This document shows positions 34,108 to 48,720 of a stretch of DNA of 64,000 nucleotides, piece by piece. A program made the translations under genes and the position numbers. Under the pieces are notes generated by a model that saw nothing but the letters and a program-made list of their open reading frames with translations, was not told the origin of the DNA and made no database searches. This stretch comes from Phytoseiulus persimilis (Eukaryota > Arthropoda > Arachnida > Mesostigmata > Phytoseiidae), in assembly GCA_037576195.1 (NCBI GenBank), contig CM075102.1, positions 26,718,745 to 26,782,744 on the forward strand. Direction: 5' to 3'. Each line of letters opens with the position of its first letter. Position 1 is the stretch's first letter.

Positions 34108-36775
34108 CCACCCTAACAGAAGAACACCACGTCCATGTCGAAGTCTTGGATGCTTTCGAGAAACGCATGCATACCGACACAGTTCACATCGGATCTGAGT
34201 TTTCAGCGGCCGAAAAAAGCTGAAGTGCTCTAAGCAGATCCAAAGCGGATTCCATGAGAACCTCGAGCGACGTCGATCGGCCTTGTAGTGTTGGTCAACA
34301 ACTTGAAAATGATGCATACAGAGGCCACCTGTCACGAGCTTTGGAGCTCTCCTCCTCGGAACCAACTGCGAGCCGGAACGTTCGGTGTTCATTTGGCGCT
34401 GCAAGTTGATTTTTGTGTGTTTTTCGAAGTTACCGCTCAGCTGCGATCTCCGCACGTTATGTCGTTAGCGGAACGAGAGCTCTCGATAGTGTTCGTTACC
34501 AACGACATTTCTGCTGACAGGAGTGATTCTGCGTTGGCATGGCGCGCCCTTTTTCGTCGATGGTTGCACTTGAAGAGGTAAATTTGCATTCGAGATTCAG
34601 TTCACCGTGCCACAAAGGTTACGCATGAACGCCGGGATTAGGCATGTCCTGGTTTTGCTTGTTAGAAACTCACTGAGCACATGTCACCAGGTAACCAGAA
34701 CCTGAACCATCCCTAGCAGCGGCAGCGGCTGCCGGAGAGAAAAAGAATCGGGTCGAACACAAAACCTAGCCTGGGGTCGGTTCCTGGTATGCGAACCGGG
34801 TTTCGAGTCATTGAGCGAGTGACGGGATCGAAGCAGCCATCCAACGAGCGGGATTGTGAACAAACCGAGCGGGCTTGCTGGCTGGCTGGCAGGCAAGCTA
34901 CGTCCACTAACTTCCCCCACCCAAACTACGGGGCCAGCCGCTCGACCGTGGAGAAGAAAGCACAAAGTGTCTTCGAATGCCCGCGCTACCAGCCCACGAC
35001 ATGAAGCGAGCTTGCTCACAATGGACTTCGTTTCCACACTTGGTTGACGCTCGCTCGAGTTCTGAGCAGAGATTTGCACCTTTTTTTTTTGCTCTCATTC
35101 CGCTCTGCAACCTGAACTCAGTAACTCGGGGGGCGAACTCCGCTGCTCACGTTCTTGCCTCCGAGGCGCCGAATCGAAGGCTCGAAGTTACCTCGGCGCG
35201 GTCAGAGTCGAACGTGTTCGGCGAACGCAACGGCGCGAGGGAACGGTGAACGAGCGAAGAGAGAAAGACAACTGACAAATGTATTCAAACATGGAGCGGC
35301 GCTCGTTGTGATCTGTATGAGAAGATATTTGCCCGTTTCGTTTCACGGTGCTGGGCGCGCAAATTTCTTTCGTCGGTGATTCATGATCTCTGTTTTCTTG
35401 TCCGCCTTTCTGTCCGGGAAGTGAAATGCCGCACGGTATGGAAACTAAAATCAGAGTACTGTCCGGACATAAAAATGACAAATTTCCTCTCATGACTTCG
35501 TGCATAGGTTCGAGGCTGCAAGAGAGAAATGCAAAATACCCAGAACGATTATCCTTGTACATCTTCAGATCACTGCAGGCCCTCCGAGACAAACGTGGGA
35601 GAGATTGCTCCGCTCGATATTGTGTTTCGGTCGCCGCCGTATTTCGAAGCTCTTCTTCGATTCTCACATCCGATCTCTGGCGGAAAACCAAGAGATCAAG
35701 TTCCTCATCGACTTCCTACGAGCTCTCTGTCTACTGCTCCCACGTTAGCCAGCGATAGTATTGACAGCGTTTATGCTACGGTAGGGAGCGTAATTCGACA
35801 CTTTCAAGGGCTCGCAGTATGGGTATATCAGGTCCTGTCACAAGCTTTCATTCATCCTCGGCGAGTCAGAGTCGTCGGAGCTGAGCAGGCAACGGGGTTC
35901 CTTGGAAAACCCGCTGTTACAACCTCTCGAGTTCCGGTTGAAACGAAACACTCCGCGGATGCACAGTTAGACTAGCTTCGCTCTGGACTTTCAAGCGGCC
36001 GCCATTACGCATCGATCCGAAAAGTCGAGAGTGGGGAGAAACAAGAGTATTTATCCCAGCGGTCCGTTCGGCTTCGAGATTCGATGGTACGTATTTTCAG
36101 AACCGTTGCTCCTTCTAAGGGGCGGGCGGGCGAACGGGCGGGCAGCAAACGAATTTTCGGGTTGATGAGTTTCAATGAATCATCACATTTTTGCAACAGT
36201 TTCTCCAATTCGCTGACGTAATTCGCTCACGATCTGGCATCGAGTGAGGGACGTAAACGACGACGGTGGCGATGATGCTGTGTCTGCGTGCCGAGCTGAC
36301 CAGAGGAACCGCGGAGCTGAGCGGAGAATCATCATCATCATATGGCCAAATTTAGCCTTTAAAAGCAATGCCAATAACGAAAGCAATAACTCTTATCTCT
36401 CGCTCTAATTGGTCGCGCTGAGTTGCTCCTGCTACGCTTCGTCGCCGCCGCCGCCACCACTGATATGAGTATTCTGTTTGCTAATCTCTTTTTCATGAGC
36501 TCGATCGAGGACTTTGATTGACTCGAATGGAGAGATTCATCCTTCGGCGCGATTGGTGATTGATGTAATTTCGCCAGCCACGAATTCGCAAGCATTTGTC
36601 ATCGTGTTGGACCTTGATGCGTCTTCTGCTGCCGCGGCCGCCCCTTCATCTTCTTGTTTCGCTGCTGCTGCCGCTGTCTCGTCCGGAGCGGCTCGTTTCG
36701 AATGAAAAATTCCCAGAGCTACTCACATCGCAGTTGTGATGATAAAGATCATCATCATCATTGGCTTTTATCATT

Positions 36776-36789
36776 CTAATTATAATTAG
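36776..36789. promoter_or_regulatory. Perfect 14-bp AT palindrome with paired TAAT homeodomain cores
   Basis: The sequence CTAATTATAATTAG equals its own reverse complement and contains inverted TAATTA/TAATTA-type cores. A (CAT)n/ATCATC tract lies just upstream. Dimeric homeodomain factors (paired-class and similar) bind such arrangements. In otherwise GC-rich DNA it stands out, but occupancy and function are inference. Confidence 0.35.
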
Positions 36790-39700
36790 CGCCAATACGA
36801 TTATATCTCCGACTCAACTCCTCGTGAAGGGAATCTTCGTTTGGACCAGGAGCCGGTCGGTCGCGTGATTTCTTGTGTGCTCCTCCGTGTTTGCGAGCTG
36901 GGAAGTGAAGAGATGGGAAAAGATTTCATATCGACATTGCGGCTTGATTGTCGCCGGCCAGTAATTGGGGTTCGGATGGTGCAAGTGAAACCTCGCTTCG
37001 TATTCATCAGTGTCGTCTGCGACGTCGTTGTGGCCGGAGCTTATTTGGCCAAACAACATTAATAAACTTTCCTTTATTCTGCTGCTTCCTCCGCGCTTCT
37101 TTCAATAATTCAGATGGCAGCCGGTGGGCCGATCGTTCTCGCGTCTAGTGCGCTTTCAAATTGCCCGACGACGATTTGTTGCCTCCCTCCGGAAAAGCCG
37201 CTCTCTGGCTCCACGTGTTTGGTTCCCGATGGGCTCGATGGTGCTCGAGTGGATGATCCGAAGCGCTTTCTGAAGTCTCACTTGCGGCAATCAATCGGTC
37301 GAACGGACGTATGTGCTTTGGTGAATCGAGCGTCGAAACAATAACAGTGCGAAGGCGGTTGCTCCGTTGGCGACGACGACGACGGCGGCGTCGGCTTCAA
37401 ACTGCATTGCAAATGATAGAGTTATTAGAAGGATGGTCACGGTACTGGTGAAAACGGCCAGCTCCTTCACTCGATCCGCTCGGCCTAAGCTGCCGCGCCG
37501 TTTTGATGAGGGATCCGGTGTCGAGCGCCGCCGCTGTAGAAAACGTCGACGAGCCTGTGGGCCTTCGATGATTTCGAAGGAGAAGTATGCGGACCTCCCA
37601 GTGAGCGCTCTTCGATGTACAAAACAATCCAAGGACTCCGTTCGGAACTTGACGGAATTGCGTCGTCGAAGGATCTTGGGTGGCCTGCTGGCTGGCCGCA
37701 CGTCGATCGAGGCCCATCGATGGGGGTTGGGTTATGAACGTCTTTATTGGACGAAACATCATTCGATAATTTCACGCTAAACACCACCACCACCACGAAT
37801 TCCCCAAAAAAAATTCTAAACGAATCACCGCGCTGCAGAAGGTCTCCTGTCACTTCGGCGGGGGCCCCGGCTCACTTGCACACACGAAAGTATTACTCGA
37901 CAGATCGTGTCGTCAAAAGGGAACATCATATCGACTCTCCTTCGCCACCGCCGTCGTGATGGCTTTCGTATCCGCGGCTCAAAGTGTCGCGTCCAGAAAC
38001 GATCACGGCGCATCCCGAACAGAACGGCTAAAAGGTGAAAGTTGTGTCGAGTTGACAATGAGCGCCTTATGTGGTTTTTTGACCTGATTCCTCCGAGCTG
38101 TTCCGTCCGCCCGACGTCAACCATTAGGTGACGTGGGAGAAACGTTCGCTGGGACGATGAAGGGACTTTCTTGTGCGTTGATACTGCCCAAATTTTCTTT
38201 CTTATTGCGGTCAGAGCATCTGTGCATCGCGGTCCGGAAATGTTCGTGGAATGGAAAAAAACAGAGGAAGGAAGAAAGTGAATTCATTCTCGTGGCGGAA
38301 CAATGAGCGGAGCATGGCTTCGAAGCCGATCGTGTTGAGATGGATACGAGGGTAAAGTGACGACACTCAAGTGTGAAAAGCCTGTTCTCACTGAGGGTGG
38401 ATCGTGTCGTGGTCGGGAAAGTTTTGCTTGTGACTTTTCCGTCTGGATATTCTACTATTTAAACCTGCCATTTATATTCCGCGGGGAAGGACGCCTGGTG
38501 GACCTTCTTCGACATTCTTTCGTTTTCCAAAGTCGAACTAGAGACGTTCGTCCCTCTCAGATTGCCGTGTTCCCGCAGCCGGCTGGAATGTGGCGCTGGC
38601 GACTAGAATCTAATGTTCCCAGAGATGAGACGCCGTCCTGCAACGGCCGACACCTGCTCGCGGCCGCCTCTGTTTTTTTTCCCTTCTCTTTCTGGGAAGT
38701 TTCTCTCTCGAGGCTCCCTCCTTTCCCTCGATTCACGTCGAGAGAGTTCCGGCTTCTGGAATGTTTTGGAGTAGGTTCGGGCACCTACGCTCAAGACAAG
38801 AGTCAAATTCCAAATTGACACGGTGTTCGCGTCGGATCCGAGTGAGTCAAGCAGCGATTCGAGTCCATCGGAAACGATGTCGGTCCCGTTGAGGCAGCCC
38901 ACTCAACTTTCCATGAAAGAGTCCGCAGACAGAGTCCACAGAGTCAATGTCGCTTCGGAAGAAGGGCCGCTGCTGGAATTCCTTCGGAACGTCGCGAGTC
39001 AGTTCCGCGGGCGGGCCGGACCCACCGGGTCCCCAAACTGAGCTCGAGCAGAACGGCTCTTTCAGGGCCGAAACACTGCGGGTACGCTGCGATGAGAGCA
39101 AGGCGTTACGATACGCGACGGTTCTTATCATGGGCGGCTTTCAAAGGCTGCTGATATAATTATGTAGTGGCATGTAGTGTCACTAGATGTGACCACAGGT
39201 TCTAGCGTGCGGGTCCGCATTATCCTAAGTGGAGTTAAGTGACTAGCGACGGAGTGGACGGGCCTCCTTCGGCTGGCGGTCCCAAAGAGCCTTCTTAAAC
39301 CGTCGCCCGCTCGCCCGCCATCCCTGAGGACAGGGTATGAGTTTAGCCGTGTTCCTGCGACCCGCCGCTACGCCTCACGTTTTCTCGGTCCCTCCTACGG
39401 CGTTCGAATCGACGCGTGCATGTTCCGTCATGTTCCGAACGGATCATGCCACCGAGCGGCGGTCCCTTCGCCGCTTTGAGCCACACGCATCCGCAGCGGT
39501 TAGCCGAAACTGAAGGAGGCGCGCTCTTCTCCGAAGAGGAGATAATCTTCTCATGACGGCAACGATCGAGTAGGAATCAATGAGCGCGTGAAGTCTCAGT
39601 AGCGGCGCCCGATTTGCACAGCACCCGACCGCTACGGGTCTAGTTCCTGCGCAGAGCCAGGCGAGCAGGGCGCGATCTCAACTGAAAAGAACGACTGCTC

Positions 39701-42700
39701 TATCACGCAATCTGTCACGGCGCAGCATCCTCCCCGGCTGCGGGGAGGAAATCTGGTTCGCGAAAGCGAGCAGCAGTCAATCGGATAACTGTCACCGGAG
39801 TGGCTGGTTTCGAAATAAATTAATAACAACGAATTGGCCGCAGCGAATGGATGGATTGAGGGCGGAGAGGACGCGATGGGTGACCTAGGGTCGAGCAGCC
39901 CGAGTCCGTATGATTCTAGTCGCCACGAACCGGCCGACCCGTTGCCGAACGGGACGAGGAACGAGTGAGCGAGTTTGAGTTCCGGTCCCGAGTATTCCGC
40001 TGACCGCTCTAAACACGCCGGTAATCCAGTTACATAAGTTAATAGCCTATGTCGCGGTTAATAGCGAGCTCCGAAGATTAAGGAAGACAGTGATCAGGTT
40101 ATGGAGGACTAGGAGCCGAACGAGCAGAGTTCAACGAGGCGCAAAACAGTATGCCACCGGAGAGAGTCGCCGCGCTGGGCCAAGTTCATTTATCAGCGAT
40201 CGCTTGCGACTTCCCAGTTTTCGCTTCTCGAGGTGCCTCAACTCGATGCGATCGCTTTCGCGGCTGCTCGCTCGCGGGCTCGTTTCTTTAAACGTACTCT
40301 ATATTCTTCAGTCGATTCTATTCGAGTTGGTGCCACCGGGGCGCCATCGTCATCGGCTTTCATTACGGAGCTCTTCTTAGATTGAATGAACATTGTGATG
40401 GCGAGGAACGGGGCTTCGGGGGCGGTCTGGGGGAGCAGCGGCGAGGTGGTTGCGCGTAATGCAAACTCGGCTTTCGCGGATATGCCGGCGTGAGCGACCG
40501 CCTTGCGGATGTTTCATTCTCGTTGATGGTGCCTTTGGAAATCTCTCGCCGTTCCACTTCGACTTTACGCAGAGCCCGAGGCAGTTCTGAACCAGCGCGC
40601 AAGGACGATGTGCGGGAGTGGCGAAATCGCTGGAGAGAGCGAGCGAGCGAGTTGTTGCCCAGTCGGCGATGAATAAACGGGCTCCCCGACTCCGGACCGT
40701 TGGGAAGAGGGGACGAAAGATCATCAGCGGCGGAATAGTTGGTAGCTTTCAAATTTAATGAGATGCTTCAGGCTTACGGTTCTCAGCTTGCTGCTCTACT
40801 CGAGTGCTCGAATAGTTCGGCGGAGCGAGCTCGCTCCCACCGGCTCGTGCGTTCCCCTCCGTGTGCCCCCCGTCTCCTTTGGCTGGGGTAACTTGTTTCA
40901 GCTCCGACTTCGTACTTTATATTGTTGTTCCGTTTCCTCTCTGGCGCGCCATGTCCGAGACGACAGCCAGCCAGCCGGCTCGCTTTGCGCAAGCGAGTCG
41001 TACACAACGCTGATGGCGTCGGAACGTTGTGGGAAGCGGTTGGAGAGGAGAAGAGCCCACCACTACCACCACCTATCCCAGTTGGTGTTCAGCGGACAAC
41101 TGAGCCCGCGTTACTGAGAAGCTGAACGGGTTTTTGCTGCACATCTACCGGTCCCGGCAGAAGTGGCGGAAATTCCGCTGCCGTCCGCGGTGTGAATCTG
41201 TATCTGTTTTCTTGTTTTTTAGTTTGTCTCACGACCGCCTGGAATGCTATCTCCCGGCCAGCGCTCTCACAAGCCGAGCGAGCGAGCAACAAACCGTACC
41301 GGGCAAGCCGAGCGAGCAACCGAGTCCATTAACGCAACAACTTTGTTGCATAGCGAATCTTCCTCGTTTTGTTTGTACGCCAGGAAGAACAAAGAGCGGA
41401 TGAAGTGCACGGATCCAGGAAAGAGTTCTTGAGAACAGCGACTCCGGATGTATGAGTGTGGCCGAGGCAGACCAACGAGTTCGTCTCTCGTGCCCGATTC
41501 CATTTCAACCAGAGATGGTTGTTCCGCTCCGTGCCTATGTTGGGATCGACACACCAAAACGGAGCCGAGAAGCACGCTCCGAGTTTCGTTCAGCGGTCAC
41601 GGGTTGGAGAAGCCGGTCGAGACTAAAACTTCCGTTTCGTTCGATTTCAGTGTCGGCACCTGAAATGGACTGGTGCCCAGAACGGTCGTCAAACATATAA
41701 GGTGAGTACGTGCGCTCTCCATCGTTAGTGTAGCCCGTCGTCTAGGTTTTCAGCCCCCCCAGCAGCATGATCGTCCTGTGGAAGATGCTCGCTGAGCCGG
41801 AAGTTCGATTGAGAGTGGATGGATAGATAATGAATTTGCGCGCAGTGGGAGAAAACCGGATGACCACTATATTTTGTTTGTGTAGCCGAGGGAGGATCGC
41901 GGGAACGGTCAGGGCGAGGATAGTGATCTCTATCGGTAGTTGGGCAAGGATCAGAGATATTAAACTCACTGTTGACCGACGTCGTCGACGACGACGACGA
42001 AGAAACTCAGCTGATATCATCGGCGGCGAGCTAATATCCTGCCCAACCGTAATATTGATCGATGCACTCTTGATTTCTCACTGTCATCACTTCTGCGACG
42101 CTTCTGGCCAGCCGGCGGAGTCTTCGGGCTCCCAGTGGCGCATGATCCTCGCGACATTCACCCACTTTGTCCGGGGAAACGTCCACATCGGACGAGCGTA
42201 CCTTTTCGAATAGCGGTCCGAGCGACCGGCAGCGCGCGTCTACAGTTGGATGCGAGCCGCGCGGGATTGGAACTCGCTGTCACGCCAGACTCTTCTGGAG
42301 AAGGTGTCAATCAAATGGCTCCTCGTGAGAATCCTGGGATGTACATAAATAGACGAGCGCACTAGGAGAGAGACGTGTTCCGCTGGCATAACATGTCTGC
42401 GCGGCGACGGCCTGACGACAACTCTATGACGAAGATGCGCCTTGGAGTCTTGGAGGACGTTGTCGTTGCTCCATCGAAGCCGAGGCAGGAAGCATAAATA
42501 ATCGCCTAATCCACTCCGAAGGACGTCTAGTGCATCGATGTGCCGCTGTTGGTGAGACTGAGTTACAGACAACCGTGATGGCGACACGCAGTCAAGAAAG
42601 CCGTCGGTGTCCTGTGGGTTCCGCCGCCATGCGTGCTGGATGAACCCTGGACGCGCGTTCTCCTGTTCCCCGCGATCGTCCTATAAATCGCCGGGTTGGC

Positions 42701-43452
42701 AAAGGACACGAAATATACTCTCCTGCGGTCGGGTTCCCAACTGAGCTGACCATTGGGTTGCAGAGTTATTACCGGATGCCCTCAAAGATGCTCGCGCTCG
42801 AGTGTTTGTGTGACCGAGGGGAGCCGAGGAAGACATGTAGCGTGTTGTACATTTCGCGGCCGGACTCTGGGCCCTCGCGCGGGGGCTCACGAGACCGCTG
42901 GTGGCGGACACACGATCCTAGTTTGTGATTCGAACTGAAGTTGGATTGGTGGAACAAGGTGTCTGAATTGTAAAAATAGACTCCATTGAGCCACTTCTCT
43001 CGTTCCCGGCTCGGGACCTTACCCCTTGCAGTCGGGCCCCGCTGCTAACGGAGGCCTGAGGGAGCTGTTGCCTTAAGCAGAGGAGCCTGAGACAGAGAGA
43101 GGCTTAAGTGCGCCGGTAAGGGCTGAATGTGCACACTGGGAACACTGAGTCTACCACGCGGCTTCAACCGACTTCGGATATTCAACGCTTGCAGCGTGTC
43201 GCAGCACGTCTAGGAGAAACAGAAAGTTCCGCCTCATGCGTGTTCACACCTGCAGGGCTCTCGTTTGAGGCCCGGTGATCCGTCGGCGTCGGTGGTAGCT
43301 CCGTTACAGCTGCTGCTTCCGCTTCTAGCTAGTCTCGTTCCAGCCACCGTGCAAAAAAGTCGAGAACGGAAATCGCCCGCGCGGAACCGTCTTGTAAAAC
43401 AGATGATCGAACTGTTGGAGAAGATTCGCAGTGTCTTCCGAACGACACGAGT

Positions 43453-43465
43453 GCGCGCGCGCGCG
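43453..43465. repeat. (GC)n dinucleotide run
   Basis: About six and a half alternating GC units, followed by TGCGG. Simple repeat of a type that can adopt Z-DNA. Confidence 0.8.
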
Positions 43466-45526
43466 TGCGGCCTTCACTGACTGGCTTTTCCATTTTGGAA
43501 GGGAAATTCTTGATTCGTCGCCCGTTTCTCCCTCGGAGCTGTAACCGCGAGCAGAGGAAAAAAAGGGAAGAAAAGAAGTTTAAAAATATCGTCGACTCTA
43601 AATATGCCTTGCCCAAGAGGATGGAACACGTGCTCGAACGGCAGCGAGTTAGCGTATGGTCACGTGAGAATTTCGATGGCAGCTCCGAACTGTCTCCGAC
43701 GCTCAGCTCCGGACGCTGAGAAACTGAAAACGAGTCGGGTGGATCCGAACTTCAAGTTAACTGACGGCTGACAATTTCTGGAGGTGACCCGGTTCATCTC
43801 ATATTTTCGTTCGCTTTTTTTCCTCGCTCGTGACTTCATTGTGGCCGCTAGGTGAGCGGGGCCGCGATGATGAAGACGAGGATGACAACGTCGACGGGAA
43901 CTATGGTGGTTTAGTGCTCGCGCTGCCGCCGCCGGTCTGGAGCAGATAATTTTCTGTCAACTTTCTCTCAGCGGCTTTTGTCGCCAGATAATAATGCGAG
44001 TTCATCAGAGTGTGATAGCAGCCGCAGGTTCGCCGGCCGGCCGGCCAACACAACACACTGTGTGGCTTACTCGCCAGCCGGCGGAATAAAATATTATGCT
44101 GTTGTGCATATATGGTCGCGTCTTCCATTAGCGGCTCCTCCGTCAGATTTCGTGGAGATTAAAGCGCCACGGGACGGACTGGAGCCAAACATCAGTGCGA
44201 CCACCACCTTCCCGGCGAGCTCATCACAAGATGAACGCTCCGATGGTTGCTCAGCCCATACGCGGGAGCCGCTCTGGAACTCCTGCTCATCGATTCGCGA
44301 GTCGTCATCTTTCCCGTTTTTTTCCCCCCGCGGACACCGGAGTCGCGACCCGGCGATTCTCCGCATTCGTGCGAGCTCTGGCGAATCATGCACACGAAGG
44401 TTATGGAGGCATTTTACTGCTCATTTGTTAATAGACAAACGGATGACCGAAGTATCATGGTGAACGAGTTCGCGAACAGAAACCAATCAGACGGATTGAA
44501 TGACTGCTCCGCTTGTTGATTGTTCCAAATTACCCGCTCATGTTTGATTTGTGGCTGTCCGTTGAGCGCAGGGGGACCCGATTGTCGTTATGGCGGCGAT
44601 TGGGATCACGCCTGCAACGTTCCTCTCGGACGCTATTGCAATGTCAGCGATCCCTCGCGAGACCCCGAGCCCTCACGCGGCGGAACAACTTGCGAGGGAG
44701 GACGGCAGACCCAAGTGAAATGTATTGCGATCTAATTGCGATCGCTGAGCCGAGATAAAAGCAAGCAAGGAAGAGCGGGCCCTCGAGACGGCGACGCTCG
44801 CCGGCGACGGCCAATAGAGTCATTTAATAGCGCGGGCAGGCAGAGCGAATGTTTAAGAGCAAATCGTAATGACGGTACAGTCGGTGATCACCTCGACTCC
44901 ACTCGGAGAAGTGACTTGCCAAGCAATCGAAGACCACCCGTGTGAATTTCGTACAGACGCCCTCATCAGAGCTCGCGGCGTTGCAAAACGACTGCTTGTG
45001 TCGTCGAGCTGGCGAACCGTGTTCGGATCGAACCCATTATGAGCTGAGCAGAACTTCGGACTCGATGGCGTGGACCTCTCCGCTCACTCTTTACCGTTGA
45101 GGTTCCTCCGCCTCTCACTTCGAGCTGTGACCGACTATGACACCAAGAGTGTCAAGCAGGAGAGCCGAGAAGTCGAGTTTTATGAAGTGGTGGCGGTCGC
45201 AGCCGTGGTCGCGGTAGTTTCAAGATGTTCCTCATCGCTGAGCCAAGAGGGAAGACGACTCGTTCGCGGCGGGATGTCAAGTAGCTCCGTCGACTCCGGC
45301 TCGAATGGCTGGACTTCCCGTCGGTGGAATGATCAAACCGACTGAGGGTCCAAAGTGGATGATCCGCCGCTCCCTCGGCTGGAACTGTTCTTCCGGCGTC
45401 TCCCGGGAGGGGGACTGACGAAGGCCCACACGGATGAGGGAATACGATATCTCTACGGAAGGGCATCCGACTCGAAGTCGAATAGCCGGATAAGCAGAAC
45501 AAACCCTTCAGGTCGAGTAGCGGTAC

Positions 45527-45550
45527 AGAGAGAGAGAGAGAGAGAGAGAG
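45527..45550. repeat. (AG)12 microsatellite
   Basis: Twelve perfect AG units, the longest perfect dinucleotide repeat in the window. Purine on this strand, so a GAGA-factor-type binding site is possible. Confidence 0.95.
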
Positions 45551-48500
45551 TCGAAACACTTGACTAAGAAGAGTCAGCAGCGAGCGGAGGTGGTGGAAGA
45601 TAAACAATGCCAAGTCGACAGTCGGACTGTCAGCGCAGCGAAGACAGAGTCGGGGGCGGCTCGCTAATCTCATAAGTCGCCTCTGAAGCCTCTGCGGCTG
45701 CTGAGCACCACTCATTGCCGGATGGCGGTCGGGGTCTGCTCTGGGACGATTGAAACTCTTTTCGGAAGACGTTCGTCACGTGAACTGTCTAACCGCAACA
45801 AGGAATCACCGGCGAGGGCTCCGAGACCGTGCGGGCACGGCGAGCTCCGCGTCAGAGGCGCTGCGGAGGGAGTCTGTCGTGACACCTGACACTCCATCAC
45901 TCGGCGTGAATTCGAATATCTCCTCCGCTCCGGTGCTTCTTTCTATCTGAAAGGGATGCACAAAGCTCCAAGACAATGGGCCAAGGAGTTGCGAGGCTAA
46001 CCAAAGGCACCGGTCAATACACTTCGTCAAGATAGGGACGGACGGACGCCTCGACGAACAAAGCACCGGAGCCAAGGAGCAATATTGTAGTTCCACATGG
46101 AAATTCTGAGTGCGAGCTTTGTATTCAGGACTTTCCTGATGAATTACATCCTTTTCTCGCTCCTCATGGCGGTCGTCGCCGCCACTACTGCTCCATTGTC
46201 GAGCTTGTTCTCAACATGCATACAAGCCCCGCGTCATCCGTGATGTCAGGATGGAGTCCATGGAAACACGCGTCGGCTGCCGTTGATCATGGACAGCAAC
46301 AGTTTGAAGACTCCGACGCGCAAGCGTGATGATGCAAAGGATGAAGTCAGCCCTATCGAGCGAAACAACGAGTGGAGCAGACTTTGAGCCAAATTGAATG
46401 TGACAGATGTTCTCACAGAGTTTGGTGGTCTTTGTTCTCTCTCGTCTACAACCCGCGCCCCTCCTCATTCTCCCCGATTCCGCTCCTGTCTATCCTTTTG
46501 TTGATTACATGACAAGCTCCTAAGCTTAACAGCCGCCATCACTGACATTGCGAACAACAACAACAGCGGCAACTACATCTACGATGACGACATAAGCAGC
46601 ATTGTCAACAACAAGCTGGTTAACTGTATACACTGGTCGTCCACAGTACACGAGAGTGGACTTCTAAGGAAATGGCGGCGAGACCTACGCTCCGGGTTCG
46701 CCGACGCTGCCTTTGCCGCTACAGCTCAGTTGTCCTGTTTCGCCCTGGAGCAAATGGTGCGGAGAATTACGTGTTGCGGAGAACGTAGGAAACGAGCGAG
46801 TCCGCCGCCAGCCACCGGTACCGACCCCTACGGTCGGTCTCATGCTTCGAGTGGGTTTCGATCGACTTCCCGCTCGCGGAGAAGCAAGGCGGTGGTCGAC
46901 CAAAGCCGTCGTGGTTCAAACCGTCTCGGGAAGCCAATCTCCCGCAGAGGGAAGTCCGAGTCCTGGAAAAGTTGCATTGTTTCCCCGCACACACGATCGG
47001 AATCACACGAACTCGAAGGTTTTGACCGGGGGGGTTGGCGGTATCGCCTCGAACTTTCTGCGTGCATCTGCAATGGGCCGCGTGGAAGCCCGACGCACTT
47101 CTCTGAACCTTCCAGGTCGGCGCGTTCATCTCCCTGGCGAAACTCGTTCTGCCTGCGCTGCGCCCCTCGCTGGGGAGGACGGCTAGCAGAGCAACTGGCT
47201 CGGATGAACGCATTGTTGTGTATCCTTTAGGATAATGGCCAGCTAACGATAATCACAACAAGCCTACGAAGATGCCGTCGAGCAAGGTGCTGCTGCCCCT
47301 GCTGTTGTGGCGTGGTATGGATATGGTTGCGAGGGCATCGAGTATCTAATAACGTTTCCGGGGGAAGGGGTGGCGGCAGTGGCAAACACCGACTCAGTCA
47401 GTCAAGCAAGAGGGCGGGCGGGCTGGCTGAGAGGTTGAGTGGTGCAGATGGGTGACCTGCAGTTGGTGTTGTGCAGTTGCGATGATGGCGAGGACGAGCA
47501 GCAGTCGCAGCTCGTCTGCGGCCGCTCCTACTGCAGACTCTCCGGAGAGCTGCAAGGGGCTGACTGGTTGTTCAGACGGGACGACTGGTAGCTTTATCTA
47601 TTAGTGTGCATTAGCGACCATGGCTCCGAACGACGAGCGAGCTTTTCTTTGGCCGGCCGGCCTGCTTGCCTCCTCGTCGGTTCGTTCGTTTCTCCGCTAC
47701 GGAGTGAACAGTCTTCATTAACAATGGCGTCCGTTGTCTCTGGTCAGCTCGGTAAGCTGGTGCTTGGTTAGCTGGTCTGATCTCGCTCCAGTGGTCAGTC
47801 CGTGCATCGAGCGACCGTGTCCGGACGGACGAACGGGAGACCGTTCCCTGGGTCAGCCTGCAGCTCTCTACTCACAATTAGAGTTGCTTTGATCCACTCC
47901 ATTTACGCTGCCATTGTCGATGAAATATGTCTTCCCTTGAGGCCGCCGCCGCCGACGGCTATATGCTCCTTCGGCTACGAGCTGGTCTGCTGGTGGCGCC
48001 GATCCCGCCCACCCTCGTATTCCGACGCCACAGTACGGCAGCGACGTAATCGAACTCTGGCTCGGTGTCGTATACAGTGGTTCGGAAGCTCCGAAACTCG
48101 AACGACATCTCCGTACGGGGGGCTCAGTCGAATGCGGGGGTGTGGCTCGAACGAAATGAGAAACGAACAACGGATGGGAAATGGAATGCCCATCATCTCT
48201 CGCTGGATAATCGACGGAATATTGTTGGGTGAATGCAACAGAGCGGCGGACGCATGAAAGAACGCATGAATGACGGACAGAAAAAGATGAAACCTCTCGA
48301 CGGTACCGGACCGACGCGCGGAGACAATCGCCCGGAGGTTAGAAGAGCAGGATACGGCGCCGGAAAATTCGGCCGTTGGCGGCCATTATGGAACCGGCCG
48401 GCATGAGAAAAAAAAATCGGAGAAAGAAGAGAGGCCGCGCGGTCCGCCTTGGCTGAAAAACTTGTGCACGAAATATGTCCCTTCTGTTCCTCGAACTTTT

Positions 48501-48720
48501 TGCTTTTTCTCTCCCCAAAGTGGGTTAAATCTCCGTCAGCCGTTGATTCACAGGGTCGTTGCGGTTGCGATCGTTTTGACACCTTTGACACCTCTGGACT
48601 CGTCCGCCGCCTCATCTGCCGTCCGTTCGTTTGTCGTCAATCCTCCTGCTTCGACTGCGGCGGCGGCTGAAACGGTGTCGGCGACGCCGGCTGTCGAGGT
48701 GCTATCATGTCTCTTCCTAA

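Larger units (their letters stand above)
28001..48720. other. Long region, often CpG-rich, without a recognised gene
   Basis: About 20 kb with no convincing exon. It is rich in CGA/CGC trinucleotide runs, GAGCGAGC and GCCAGCCA tetranucleotide-type motifs, short homopolymers and ATG-poor open frames. Open frames of 100-170 codons occur on both strands at similar density, as expected when GC-rich composition thins out stop codons. It could be intergenic regulatory DNA or introns and 5' UTR of a large gene starting near or beyond the right side of the window. Confidence 0.4.

Noticed and set aside
38357-38818. 153-codon plus-strand ORF
   Set aside because: No ATG at the frame start and no domain. 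The opposite strand is similarly open, as expected in this GC-rich block.
46913-46930. tRNA B-box (GGTTCAAACC)
   Set aside because: No A-box at the right distance and no foldable acceptor or anticodon stem around it.
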